Below are positions 1 through 6,464 of a stretch of 42,341 bases of DNA, one piece after another; within the stretch, counting starts at the first letter, position 1; every line of letters begins with the position of its first letter. The DNA comes from Anaerolineae bacterium. Its GTDB lineage: Bacteria; Chloroflexota; Anaerolineae; Aggregatilineales; Phototrophicaceae. The DNA lies in the NCBI GenBank assembly GCA_025454525.1, contig JALOOG010000023.1:1-42341 (forward strand), given 5' to 3'. Under the pieces are notes generated by a model. That model did no database searches. It saw only the letters and a list, made by a program, of their open reading frames with translations, and was not told the origin of the DNA. Position numbers and translations under genes: made by a program.

Positions 1-186
1 ATCGTCGGATTGGTGGAGCGGATGCTCCGGCTTAAACGAGAACACGCGGAACATAGCGACCTGTTAAGCGATCGGCGGCATGAATTGGCGGAAGAAATCC
101 GGCGAGTGGATGGGAAAATCGACGCGGCGGTGTATGGGCTGTATGGGCTAGAAGCGGATGAGATCGCGCTGATTGAGGGAGTGTGA
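1..186 (+). CDS. Type IIG restriction-modification enzyme, C-terminal fragment (gene enters from left edge)
   Basis: Frame 1 is open from the first base to TGA at 184-186 and encodes 61 residues. The charged coiled-coil stretch followed by IDAAVYGLYGLEADEIALIEG is the ending typical of Eco57I/TaqI-like N6-adenine methyltransferase or fused type IIG restriction-modification proteins, where this segment closes the target-recognition domain. Catalytic motifs (NPPY, PD-ExK) lie outside the window, so whether the enzyme is a stand-alone methylase or a fused nuclease cannot be told. The stop is followed 4 bases later by the start of the next small gene. The last 80 bases are repeated almost exactly at 388-468. 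Confidence 0.7.
   Translation: MVGLVERMLRLKREHAEHSDLLSDRRHELAEEIRRVDGKIDAAVYGLYGLEADEIALIEGV
91..171 (+). repeat. Direct repeat, copy 1 (R-M gene tail)
   Basis: These 81 bases recur at 388-468 with a single C to T change. Copy 1 is the native end of the restriction-modification reading frame. Confidence 0.9.
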
Positions 187-190
187 ACCG

Positions 191-487
191 ATGGAATTAG
201 AGCAGATCCTGAAAGCGATTGATGGGTTGTCGTTGGAAGATCGTCAACAGGTGTATGAGTATTTATCAAGAGACCACCCAGCACCGGAAGCGATCGATGT
301 AGAGCGGATCAAAACCTTATTCGCTGAATTGCGTGATGGGTTCAGCGAAGCAGATTTAGAGGCATTAGAATGGGCGATGAATGTGGAAGAAATCCGGCGA
401 GTGGATGGGAAAATTGACGCGGCGGTGTATGGGCTGTATGGGCTAGAAGCGGATGAGATCGCGCTGTTGCGTCCAACCCCACCCTAG
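191..487 (+). CDS. Small hybrid protein: acidic helical N-terminus joined to a copied R-M tail
   Basis: This 98-residue ORF starts at ATG 191, four bases after the stop of the upstream restriction-modification gene; a TTG six codons earlier overlaps that gene and is less likely. Residues 1-65 form an acidic helical segment (MELEQILKAIDGLSLEDRQ... and a WAMNVE motif) resembling small helical proteins often seen beside toxin or restriction loci; I do not know its function. From residue 66 on (EEIRRVDGKIDAAVYGLYG) the sequence is a copy of the upstream gene's end: 388-468 matches 91-171 with one mismatch. The stop codon at 485-487 comes from an intergenic repeat beginning CCCCACCCTAGCCCT. The natural C-terminus has probably been replaced by recombination, so the product may be non-functional. 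Confidence 0.5.
   Translation: MELEQILKAIDGLSLEDRQQVYEYLSRDHPAPEAIDVERIKTLFAELRDGFSEADLEALEWAMNVEEIRRVDGKIDAAVYGLYGLEADEIALLRPTPP
388..468 (+). repeat. Direct repeat, copy 2 (inside the small hybrid gene)
   Basis: Second copy of 91-171 in the same reading frame, so the two encoded peptides are identical. It abuts a fragment of the CCCCACCC intergenic repeat (477-507). Confidence 0.9.
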
Positions 488-507
488 CCCTCTGGTGTGC
501 GTGGGGC
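477..507 (+). repeat. Fragment of the CCCCACCCTAGCCCT intergenic repeat, lacking its central hairpin
   Basis: Compared with the fuller copy at 17002-17117, this fragment joins CCCCACCCTAGCCCT directly to CTGGTGTGCGTGG. The approximately 21 bases that form the inner palindrome (CCCTcaCCCA / TGGGagGGG) are absent, as if the hairpin had been removed precisely. Confidence 0.65.
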
Positions 508-542
508 AAAAAATAGCCCTACGACTACTTCCTGATATTTAC

Positions 543-573
543 TACTGGACGGGTTTTATCTACCCGTCCAGTA
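543..573. terminator. Hairpin downstream of the MFS gene
   Basis: TACTGGACGGG and CCCGTCCAGTA form a perfect 11-bp stem around a 9-base loop, 13 bases past the stop of the minus-strand MFS gene. There is no run of T on either side, so termination would be weak or factor-assisted; it may also block read-through from the left. Confidence 0.55.
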
Positions 574-585
574 AACTTCACCGAT

Positions 586-1824
586 CTAGGTCTCGTTCGT
601 TTCTACTTGTGTTGGCACGCGCCGATATACCCGTGCTAACAACCCCAACGCGGGTGATAAGATCAGCGCGCTCATCAGAATTGCGCCCCGCAACGATTGA
701 TTACCTACTAAGCCGATCGGCGGCCCACCGACCGCTTGACCGATCGCATCTGTCTGACTCTGCATCGATAACACGGTCGCACGCACGTTAGAGTCGATGT
801 TAGCGTTTGTCCATGTACCAAGAATGGGGCCGATCAAGGTGCGCGCTAACACAAAAGTGAAATACATGCTGATCGCGATCATAAACGTCACCGATAACCC
901 GTAACCGATCATCGCGATCACCATCACCGCTGTAAGGATCAACAGGACGCGAGTCATCGCACGCGGGTTATTTAAATCCACCCGTCGCCGCACGATCTCA
1001 GTACCGATCACCCCAAAGAACATATCGATCACCCCGATCACGCCAAACCACACGATCGGCTCAAAGTTGCCGATCGCGGGCAGCCCGATATTGGTGAGTA
1101 GATGGGCTTGCCACAAACGATCCCATCCTTCACTGAACAATCCAAAGAAGATGCCGACTCCGATGATGCTCAAGAGCGTTGGACGGGTGCGGATCACCGC
1201 GATGCCTTCGCGAAAGGTATGGGCCATCTTTTGCCAGGTGTTGCGATCCGCCTGTGGAGTGGGGTTAAATCCGTTTTCTGGCATCACGATCACCATCAAG
1301 ACGGTGAGGGCGAGGTAGATGCCTGCACCGATGAGTATTGGCAACGCCAGATGAAGGCTACCTAATGTCACGCTTAAGATGATGCCAACGACGGAAACCG
1401 ACATCGAAATTTGACTCCCGCGGAGGAACGCTTGCCCTGTTCGCGCTTGTCCCACCTCATCTACCAGCCACGCATCATACGCGCCACTGGTGAAGGTATA
1501 ACCGATCCCCCATAAGGCTGAACCTAAGAGGGCTAACTCAAACACTGGGAACAACCCGATCAACAAAAACGCGATCCCGATGATCCCAAACCCGATGATC
1601 ACCGAGATGCGGCGGCTGTAGAGATCGGCGACGATCCCGGTAGGGATCTCAAATACCATGATCGCGACCTCTAACGCGGTGCCAAGTAACACCAATTGCA
1701 ACGGGTTTAACCCGATCACTTCAATTTGATAGATCATCCAAGTGGTGAAGATCGTCGCACTTGCGAGACTCGCTAAGGCCGCTTGTATCAAGTGGACGCG
1801 ATACGCATCAATAGGACGGAACAT
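586..1824 (-). CDS. Major facilitator superfamily transporter
   Basis: A 412-residue, very hydrophobic protein with about 12 membrane segments, the usual MFS size. Motif A of the loop between segments 2 and 3 is present (GIVADLYSRR, residues 63-72). The family exchanges small molecules, often drugs or metabolites, against protons across the cytoplasmic membrane; the substrate cannot be told from sequence. The start ATG at 1824 has a GGGAG ribosome binding site 5-10 bases upstream. It is transcribed away from the ABC exporter, and a hairpin at 543-573 closes it. A drug-efflux role is possible but is only a guess. Confidence 0.85.
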   Translation of the reverse strand: MFRPIDAYRVHLIQAALASLASATIFTTWMIYQIEVIGLNPLQLVLLGTALEVAIMVFEIPTGIVADLYSRRISVIIGFGIIGIAFLLIGLFPVFELALLGSALWGIGYTFTSGAYDAWLVDEVGQARTGQAFLRGSQISMSVSVVGIILSVTLGSLHLALPILIGAGIYLALTVLMVIVMPENGFNPTPQADRNTWQKMAHTFREGIAVIRTRPTLLSIIGVGIFFGLFSEGWDRLWQAHLLTNIGLPAIGNFEPIVWFGVIGVIDMFFGVIGTEIVRRRVDLNNPRAMTRVLLILTAVMVIAMIGYGLSVTFMIAISMYFTFVLARTLIGPILGTWTNANIDSNVRATVLSMQSQTDAIGQAVGGPPIGLVGNQSLRGAILMSALILSPALGLLARVYRRVPTQVETNET

Positions 1825-2158
1825 AAAGACTCCCTAAGGTTGTGTTGTGAAGCGAAAACTGCTATGAAATCCGAGAATCAAAAACAACACTCGGTACGGG
1901 ATCGATGCGAGGGCTTACATCACATGCTCATGAGGGAGCAGTGTAGCAGTGTATTTAGGAGTATGGACAAACGAGGAAAACGCTAACTCGGGCAGATGAC
2001 TCGTTATTACTCCGTACCCACGCGCAACACGATCAACGTTAAGCAGACTGACATCGAGGCACTCCTTAGAGTTGGATAAATACGCTGTTAAATAGTGTAA
2101 AACACATCTCAAAACAGCACAAGAGGTCAATTTTGTTCTTGTACACCGTTGTTTGATC
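1825..2158. other. Intergenic stretch, no gene recognised
   Basis: This stretch lies between the divergent MFS and ABC transporter units. Short ORFs on both strands lack ribosome binding sites and recognisable composition. It must hold the MFS promoter on the minus strand, but I could not single out a convincing -10/-35 pair. Confidence 0.5.
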
Positions 2159-2167
2159 TGTTACGAT
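2139..2167 (+). promoter_or_regulatory. Candidate promoter of the leader peptide and ABC exporter
   Basis: TTGTAC, a 17-base spacer and TACGAT, with TG one base before the hexamer (extended -10, TGTTACGAT at 2159-2167). It would start transcription near 2174, about 38 bases before the leader peptide. Confidence 0.45.
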
Positions 2168-2211
2168 GTTTCCCATTGTATCTTTCTCATCACCGTAAAG
2201 GAGGTTTGATC

Positions 2212-2268
2212 ATGGGTCTGCTAACATCCTCGATCTCCGATAGCGGTTGGATCTGGTTTACGGCGTAA
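2212..2268 (+). CDS. 18-residue putative leader peptide
   Basis: ATG at 2212 follows a near-perfect Shine-Dalgarno AAAGGAGG (2197-2205) at ideal spacing and reads MGLLTSSISDSGWIWFTA before TAA. A site this strong in front of an 18-codon frame, 104 bases ahead of an ABC exporter that itself starts with a TTG codon, suggests a regulatory leader. GATAGCGG inside the frame (2239-2246) is complementary to CCGCTATC downstream (2290-2297), so ribosome stalling could switch the RNA fold. The hydrophobic WIWF end resembles stalling peptides only loosely. No function is proven; conservation in relatives would decide. Confidence 0.45.
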   Translation: MGLLTSSISDSGWIWFTA

Positions 2269-2372
2269 TTTCCGCGTTCCTTATCAAACCCGCTATCCCG
2301 ATTTTGCTGCGATCATCCCCCTGTTGATCGCTCTTTTCTGATCGTGTGTGCTGGTTTTGAGGAAAAAGCCTC

Positions 2373-4109
2373 TTGTCACTTCCAATTAAAAAATACCTTG
2401 CCTACTATCGGCCGTATCGTCGTTTATTGTTGGCAGACATCGCGTGCGCGGTGATCGTGGCCGTGATCACCTTGATCTTACCGTTGATTGCCCGCGCCAT
2501 GACCGAATATGCGCTTAATCAACAAATGGTGGTTGATCCCACCCCCCTGTATTTCATGGGGTTTGTGATGACGGCCCTGATTGCGATTCAAACGTTATGT
2601 AATACCTTTGTCGATTATCAAGGGCATCTGATGGGGGCGTTGATCGAAAGCGATCTGCGCGTTGAATTGTTCGATCACTATCAATCGTTGTCGTTTCGCT
2701 TCTACGATGAACACCACACCGGGCAATTGATGTCTCGTCTTACACATGATCTATGGGCGGTGTCGGAGTTGTATCATCATGGGCCAGAAGAAGGGATCAT
2801 TGCGATCTTAAAATTTAGCGGTGCGTTTATCCTGCTGCTGATGATCCATGTCCCGTTAACCTTGTGCCTATTTGTCTTTTTACCGATCATGGGGCTGTAT
2901 TCGCTGTACTATAATCGTCAGATGAACGCCGCCTTACAGCGCAGCCGTCAACGGATCGGCGATGTCAATCGACAGGTTGAAGAAACCTTAGCCGGAATCC
3001 GTGTGGTGAAGTCATTCACCAATGAGTCTCTAGAACGCGAGAAATTTGATCGCGAAAATCGGCGTTTTGTCGAAAGTCGAAAAGACGGTTATCGGAGTGA
3101 GGCCTACTTTTATGCGGGGATCGGTGTGTTTACCCAGATGCTTACCGTGGTGGTCATCAGCTTAGGCAGCGTCGCGATCTTGACGCAATCACTCACCCCC
3201 GCCGATCTTGTCACCTATCTGTTATTTGTTGCGATCTTGATCGATCCGATCCAAAAGTTCACCAACCTTGCCCGCTTGTATCAAGAGGGGATTACCGGCT
3301 TACAACGCTTTCATGAGATCATCACGATCTCACCAGAGATCCAAGATCCCCTTCATGCGATCGAATTGGGCCGCGTGCAAGGTCAAATTGAGTTGATCGG
3401 CGTGACCTTTCGTTATCAAGGTGATCAAGCGGAGGTCTTGCGTGAAGTCTCATTCACGATCCAAGCGGGGGAGTCTATCGCTTTGGTTGGGAGTTCAGGC
3501 GTAGGAAAAACAACGCTCTGCTCGTTGATCCCACGCTTTTATGAGGTGACGACGGGTGAAATACGGATCGATGGTATCCCGATTCAAGCGGTGAGTTTAG
3601 CCTCGTTACGACGCAACATTGGGATCGTGCAACAGGATGTTTATCTCTTTAGCGGCACGATCTACGAAAACATTTGCTATGGTCAACCCAACGCCACGGA
3701 TGAGCAGATCATCGCGGCGGCGAAAAAAGCCAATGCCCATGACTTCATCATGACGCTACCCCATGGTTATCACACCGAGATCGGTCAACGTGGAGTCCAG
3801 TTATCAGGTGGGCAAAAACAACGTTTGAGCTTGGCGCGGGTATTTCTAAAAGACCCGCCTGTGATCATTTTGGATGAAGCCACCAGCGCGTTAGATTATG
3901 AAAATGAGCGCGTGATCCAAGAATCATTAGGGCTTTTGGCGCAAGATCGCACGATGATCGTGATCGCGCATCGTTTATCCACGGTCAAAAATGCGGATCG
4001 CATCGTGGTTTTGACCGATCAAGGCATTAGTGAACAAGGCACCCATGATGACTTGATCGCAATTGGCGGACGTTATGCCACACTCTATCAGGCACAATTA
4101 GACCTCTAA
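2373..4109 (+). CDS. ABC exporter half-transporter (type IV, MsbA/BmrA-like)
   Basis: A 578-residue fused membrane-ATPase protein. Residues 1-310 form the six-helix exporter domain; the ATPase domain follows with Walker A GSSGVGKTT (373-381), Q-loop VQQD (419-422), signature LSGGQ (477-481), Walker B VIILDEA (497-503) and the switch histidine IAHRLST (H533). The family works as a homo- or heterodimer, using ATP to expel lipids, peptides or drugs. With no second half-transporter nearby, a homodimer is likely. The start is TTG at 2373 with GAGGAAAA upstream. It follows a leader peptide (2212-2268), which suggests inducible expression. A 10-bp hairpin lies just after the stop. Confidence 0.92.
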   Translation: MSLPIKKYLAYYRPYRRLLLADIACAVIVAVITLILPLIARAMTEYALNQQMVVDPTPLYFMGFVMTALIAIQTLCNTFVDYQGHLMGALIESDLRVELFDHYQSLSFRFYDEHHTGQLMSRLTHDLWAVSELYHHGPEEGIIAILKFSGAFILLLMIHVPLTLCLFVFLPIMGLYSLYYNRQMNAALQRSRQRIGDVNRQVEETLAGIRVVKSFTNESLEREKFDRENRRFVESRKDGYRSEAYFYAGIGVFTQMLTVVVISLGSVAILTQSLTPADLVTYLLFVAILIDPIQKFTNLARLYQEGITGLQRFHEIITISPEIQDPLHAIELGRVQGQIELIGVTFRYQGDQAEVLREVSFTIQAGESIALVGSSGVGKTTLCSLIPRFYEVTTGEIRIDGIPIQAVSLASLRRNIGIVQQDVYLFSGTIYENICYGQPNATDEQIIAAAKKANAHDFIMTLPHGYHTEIGQRGVQLSGGQKQRLSLARVFLKDPPVIILDEATSALDYENERVIQESLGLLAQDRTMIVIAHRLSTVKNADRIVVLTDQGISEQGTHDDLIAIGGRYATLYQAQLDL

Positions 4110-4116
4110 CCCAGAT

Positions 4117-4149
4117 TTGGCGCGGTTGATCTTGTCCCGACCGCGCCAA
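4117..4149 (+). terminator. Hairpin after the ABC exporter
   Basis: TTGGCGCGGT and ACCGCGCCAA pair in a perfect 10-bp stem around a 13-base loop, 8 bases after the stop codon. No T-run follows, so it is a probable but imperfect terminator or an mRNA 3'-end stabiliser. Confidence 0.55.
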
Positions 4150-4226
4150 GGGTAGATCTTGCGTTAGGGCTGCTTTCCCACTAGAGTTAGCATCCATTTT
4201 GATCGCACACAATAGGTAAACAAGAG

Positions 4227-5237
4227 ATGATCTTAAAATTCACCACCAGCATCGGAGCGCGCATTTATCGCCTTCCGTTGATGGTTTTTCCGAATGGTTT
4301 CATCGGTTACAGTTATTTGATCTTGGATCTGGATGTGCCGACTTTGGTGGACACGGGATCGGGTTACGATCAAAGTAATCAGATGTTGTTAGAGGGGATC
4401 GAGGCGGTGCGAACCGAGTTCAACGAGTCGATCACATTGACCGATATTCAGCGGATCATCGTGACGCATGGGCATGTCGATCACTTTGGGGGTGTGGCGT
4501 TTATCGCGGAGCAGACTGGCGCACAAGTTGGGATTCACGAATTGGATCGGCGGGTGTTGACTGCTTACGAGGAACGGGTGATCGTGGCGACCAAAGACCT
4601 TCGCGTGTACTTGGATCGTGCTGGAATCCCACAACAACACCGCCAAAATTTGATCGATATGTACGGATTCGCTAAGCGGCATGTGCGTTCCGTTCATGTT
4701 GATTTTAGCCTTGATGAGGACACCGAGATCGCTGGAATGCGCTTTATCCATACACCGGGGCATTGTCCGGGGCAAGTGTGCATCCAATTAGGCGATACAT
4801 TATTAAGCGCCGATCACATTTTATCGCGCACGACTCCACATCAAGCGCCGGAAAGCATCACTCATTACACCGGATTAGGGCATTATCGCGACTCGCTTCG
4901 CAAAGTGGCCCATTTGGACGGGATTCAACTGGCCTTAGGGGGCCATGAAGACCCGATCAGCGATTTTTATGGGCGGATTACCGCGATCCAACAAAGTCAT
5001 GAGCGCAAACTAAATCGGGTGATAGATCTGATCCGCGATGCTCAACGCCCGTTGGCGATCGCGGAGATCACGGAACGGATGTACCCCGATAAAGACGGTT
5101 ATGAGGTGCTATTAGCCTTGGAAGAATGCGGCGCGCATGTCGAATATCTTTATCAGCATGGTCAGCTTTCTGTGTCGAATCTGGCAGAGGTGGAGCGAGA
5201 AGACAACCCTGTGTTGCAATACGAATTGAGTCGTTAG
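4227..5237 (+). CDS. Metallo-beta-lactamase-fold hydrolase (LACTB2/glyoxalase II-like)
   Basis: A 336-residue protein with the MBL metal motif HGHVDH (81-86), a further ligand in HTPGHCPG and a later Asp in SADHIL, all in the expected order for a dinuclear zinc hydrolase. The C-terminal third (from about residue 255) is helical and winged-helix-like, as in LACTB2-type members that act on thioesters or nucleic acids. The substrate is unknown. It starts at ATG 4227 with AAGAGATG context and stands alone, with about 110 bases to the exporter and a long non-coding stretch after it. Confidence 0.85.
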   Translation: MILKFTTSIGARIYRLPLMVFPNGFIGYSYLILDLDVPTLVDTGSGYDQSNQMLLEGIEAVRTEFNESITLTDIQRIIVTHGHVDHFGGVAFIAEQTGAQVGIHELDRRVLTAYEERVIVATKDLRVYLDRAGIPQQHRQNLIDMYGFAKRHVRSVHVDFSLDEDTEIAGMRFIHTPGHCPGQVCIQLGDTLLSADHILSRTTPHQAPESITHYTGLGHYRDSLRKVAHLDGIQLALGGHEDPISDFYGRITAIQQSHERKLNRVIDLIRDAQRPLAIAEITERMYPDKDGYEVLLALEECGAHVEYLYQHGQLSVSNLAEVEREDNPVLQYELSR

Positions 5238-5345
5238 CGGTTTAGTGTTGATTTTAGCCGTGTCGGTGAGCGTGATGTATGGTAAAAGGTTAAGTAAGGG
5301 TAGGGTTTAACGGCTCATAACAGCTTTTTCTTTCTTTTCGGTCAG

Positions 5346-5440
5346 TAAGCTCAAAAAAACACCTTACCTTATGGAGACACACCACCCCCACATCACGCGG
5401 GCCGATTCCCACCCATGTATGGGGGTTGGACGCAAGAAAT
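5346..5440 (-). repeat. Diverged copy of the CCCCACCC intergenic repeat
   Basis: The plus strand from AGTAAGCTCAAAAAAACACC to GGACGCAAGAAA aligns, with indels, to the reverse complement of 17002-17117 (AGTAACCTCAGAAAAACACC ... GTCAGCAAGAAA). Together with the 190-nt element beside it, it makes one inverted block shared with 16793-17117. Confidence 0.6.
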
Positions 5441-5465
5441 TTTTCTGTACCTACTTCTGTGGTTC

Positions 5466-5655
5466 AAAGCTTTCCCAGAAGCTTTTCCATACCTATGCAA
5501 TTTCCGCATCAATTTGAATCTTCTAACGCAAAAGTGGACAAATGTTACGACTTTTTCGCTCATCTGTACTAAGATGACCCTATCGTTATTCGATCACGAA
5601 CGGAGCGCATGAGCATAGAGATCTTTTTCAAGCGTGTGAATTTTTAAATCTAACG
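5466..5655 (+). repeat. 190-nt duplicated intergenic element, copy A
   Basis: This stretch matches the reverse complement of 16793-16982 over 190 bases without gaps and with 9 mismatches (95%). Both copies point toward the next gene downstream, here efp, which starts 143 bases later. The element has a candidate promoter region in its middle (TGTACTAAGAT here, TGTGCTATGAT in copy B) and a 12-codon ORF with a GGAG ribosome binding site. It may be a mobile MITE-like unit, a conserved regulatory leader or a small RNA gene; the sequence alone does not choose. Confidence 0.8.
5609..5647 (+). CDS. 12-codon ORF in element copy A
   Basis: ATG at 5609 preceded by CGGAGCGC reads MSIEIFFKRVNF and ends at TAA 5645-5647. 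Copy B encodes MIMEIFFKRVNF from the same place. The frame is intact in both copies, but at 95% overall identity this is weak proof of selection. It could be a peptide, a leader or the truncated start of a lost transposase. Confidence 0.3.
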   Translation: MSIEIFFKRVNF

Positions 5656-5736
5656 TGCTACCGCCGCACTTGCCGCCGTACTGTAGCGATTGCGACCTTT
5701 GATTTTTAATGTTGACCGGTTTTCATGAGGTGGACT

Positions 5737-5765
5737 GTGAAAAAGTCAGATCTTTTTGGTAGAAT
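5737..5765 (+). promoter_or_regulatory. Promoter of efp
   Basis: GTGAAA (four of six consensus bases), 17-base spacer, TAGAAT, with TG one base ahead (TGGTAGAAT, 5757-5765). The predicted start near 5772 leaves a 27-base leader with GAGGAA before the efp ATG. Confidence 0.6.
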
Positions 5766-5798
5766 ACCCGCGTCAATGTCTATGACTCATGAGGAACT

Positions 5799-6356
5799 AT
5801 GATCGACGTTAATCAACTTCGCAAAGGCACTACCTTCACCGAAGACGGTGAACTCTTTAAAGTGTTAAACTATAGTCACAACAAATCGGGACGTGGCAAC
5901 GCCACAGTTCGCGTACAGGTTCGTAATCTGCGTTCGGGTGCAACGTTTGAAAAAACCTATTCCTCTGGGAATCGGGTAGAAGATGTGCGCCTAGACAATA
6001 CCGAAGTCGAATTTTTATATGATGACGGTGAATTTTTAACCTTTATGGACACCGAAACCTACGAACAACCACAAATGCGCCGTGATGTGTTCGGGGATGA
6101 TGTGTACTACCTTCAGGAAAACATGAAATTAAAGCTCTCTAGCTATAACAGCGAGATCATTGATTACGAACTGCCCACCAGTGTTGAGCAGAAAGTTGTC
6201 GAGTCCGAAATGGCTATCGCGGGTGATACCGCTAACAATCCAACCAAAAAAGTAACGACTGAAACCGGCCTTGAAGTGCGCGTCCCGATGTTTGTCAACG
6301 TGGGTGACACGATCCGCATCAAAACCGAAGACGGCAGTTACATGACCCGCGTTTAG
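5799..6356 (+). CDS. efp: Translation elongation factor P
   Basis: A full-length 185-residue EF-P with three beta domains: KOW-like N-terminal domain (1-65), central OB domain and C-terminal OB domain ending DTIRIKTEDGSYMTRV. EF-P enters the ribosomal E site and rescues stalling at consecutive prolines. The conserved loop that approaches the peptidyl tRNA reads NKSGRGNA; its tip is Arg32 where E. coli has the modified Lys34. Arginine at this place is known from EarP-rhamnosylated EF-Ps. No earP or rmlD gene is in this window. Start ATG has GAGGAA 4 bases upstream; it is monocistronic, with a hairpin at 6398-6415. Confidence 0.97.
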   Translation: MIDVNQLRKGTTFTEDGELFKVLNYSHNKSGRGNATVRVQVRNLRSGATFEKTYSSGNRVEDVRLDNTEVEFLYDDGEFLTFMDTETYEQPQMRRDVFGDDVYYLQENMKLKLSSYNSEIIDYELPTSVEQKVVESEMAIAGDTANNPTKKVTTETGLEVRVPMFVNVGDTIRIKTEDGSYMTRV

Positions 6357-6397
6357 GTCAAGTGAAGTAGTGTCGCGTCGCTTCAAGATATTAGGGG

Positions 6398-6415
6398 CAA
6401 GGGGAGATCCCCTTG
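6398..6415 (+). terminator. Hairpin after efp
   Basis: CAAGGGGAGATCCCCTTG is a perfect palindrome 42 bases past the efp stop. The following TCACTTCT is only weakly T-rich. It overlaps an upstream ATG (6426) that would otherwise extend the next gene, which argues for the later start. Confidence 0.6.
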
Positions 6416-6464
6416 TCACTTCTGCATGGATCCTACCCCCACCAATCGCTCAACGAGGATACTT

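Larger units (their letters stand above)
5238..5798. other. 561-base gene-poor stretch between hydrolase and efp
   Basis: It contains the diverged GC-rich repeat (5346-5440), element copy A (5466-5655) and the efp promoter (5737-5765). The first 100 bases hold nothing I recognise. Confidence 0.6.

Noticed and set aside
1915-2130. 71-residue minus-strand ORF in the MFS/ABC gap
   Set aside because: No ribosome site, unusual composition and no recognisable motif.
5415-5612. 65-residue ORF across the 190-nt element
   Set aside because: Its frame is not kept in the other copy's flanks, it lacks a ribosome site, and it overlaps the better supported 12-codon ORF.
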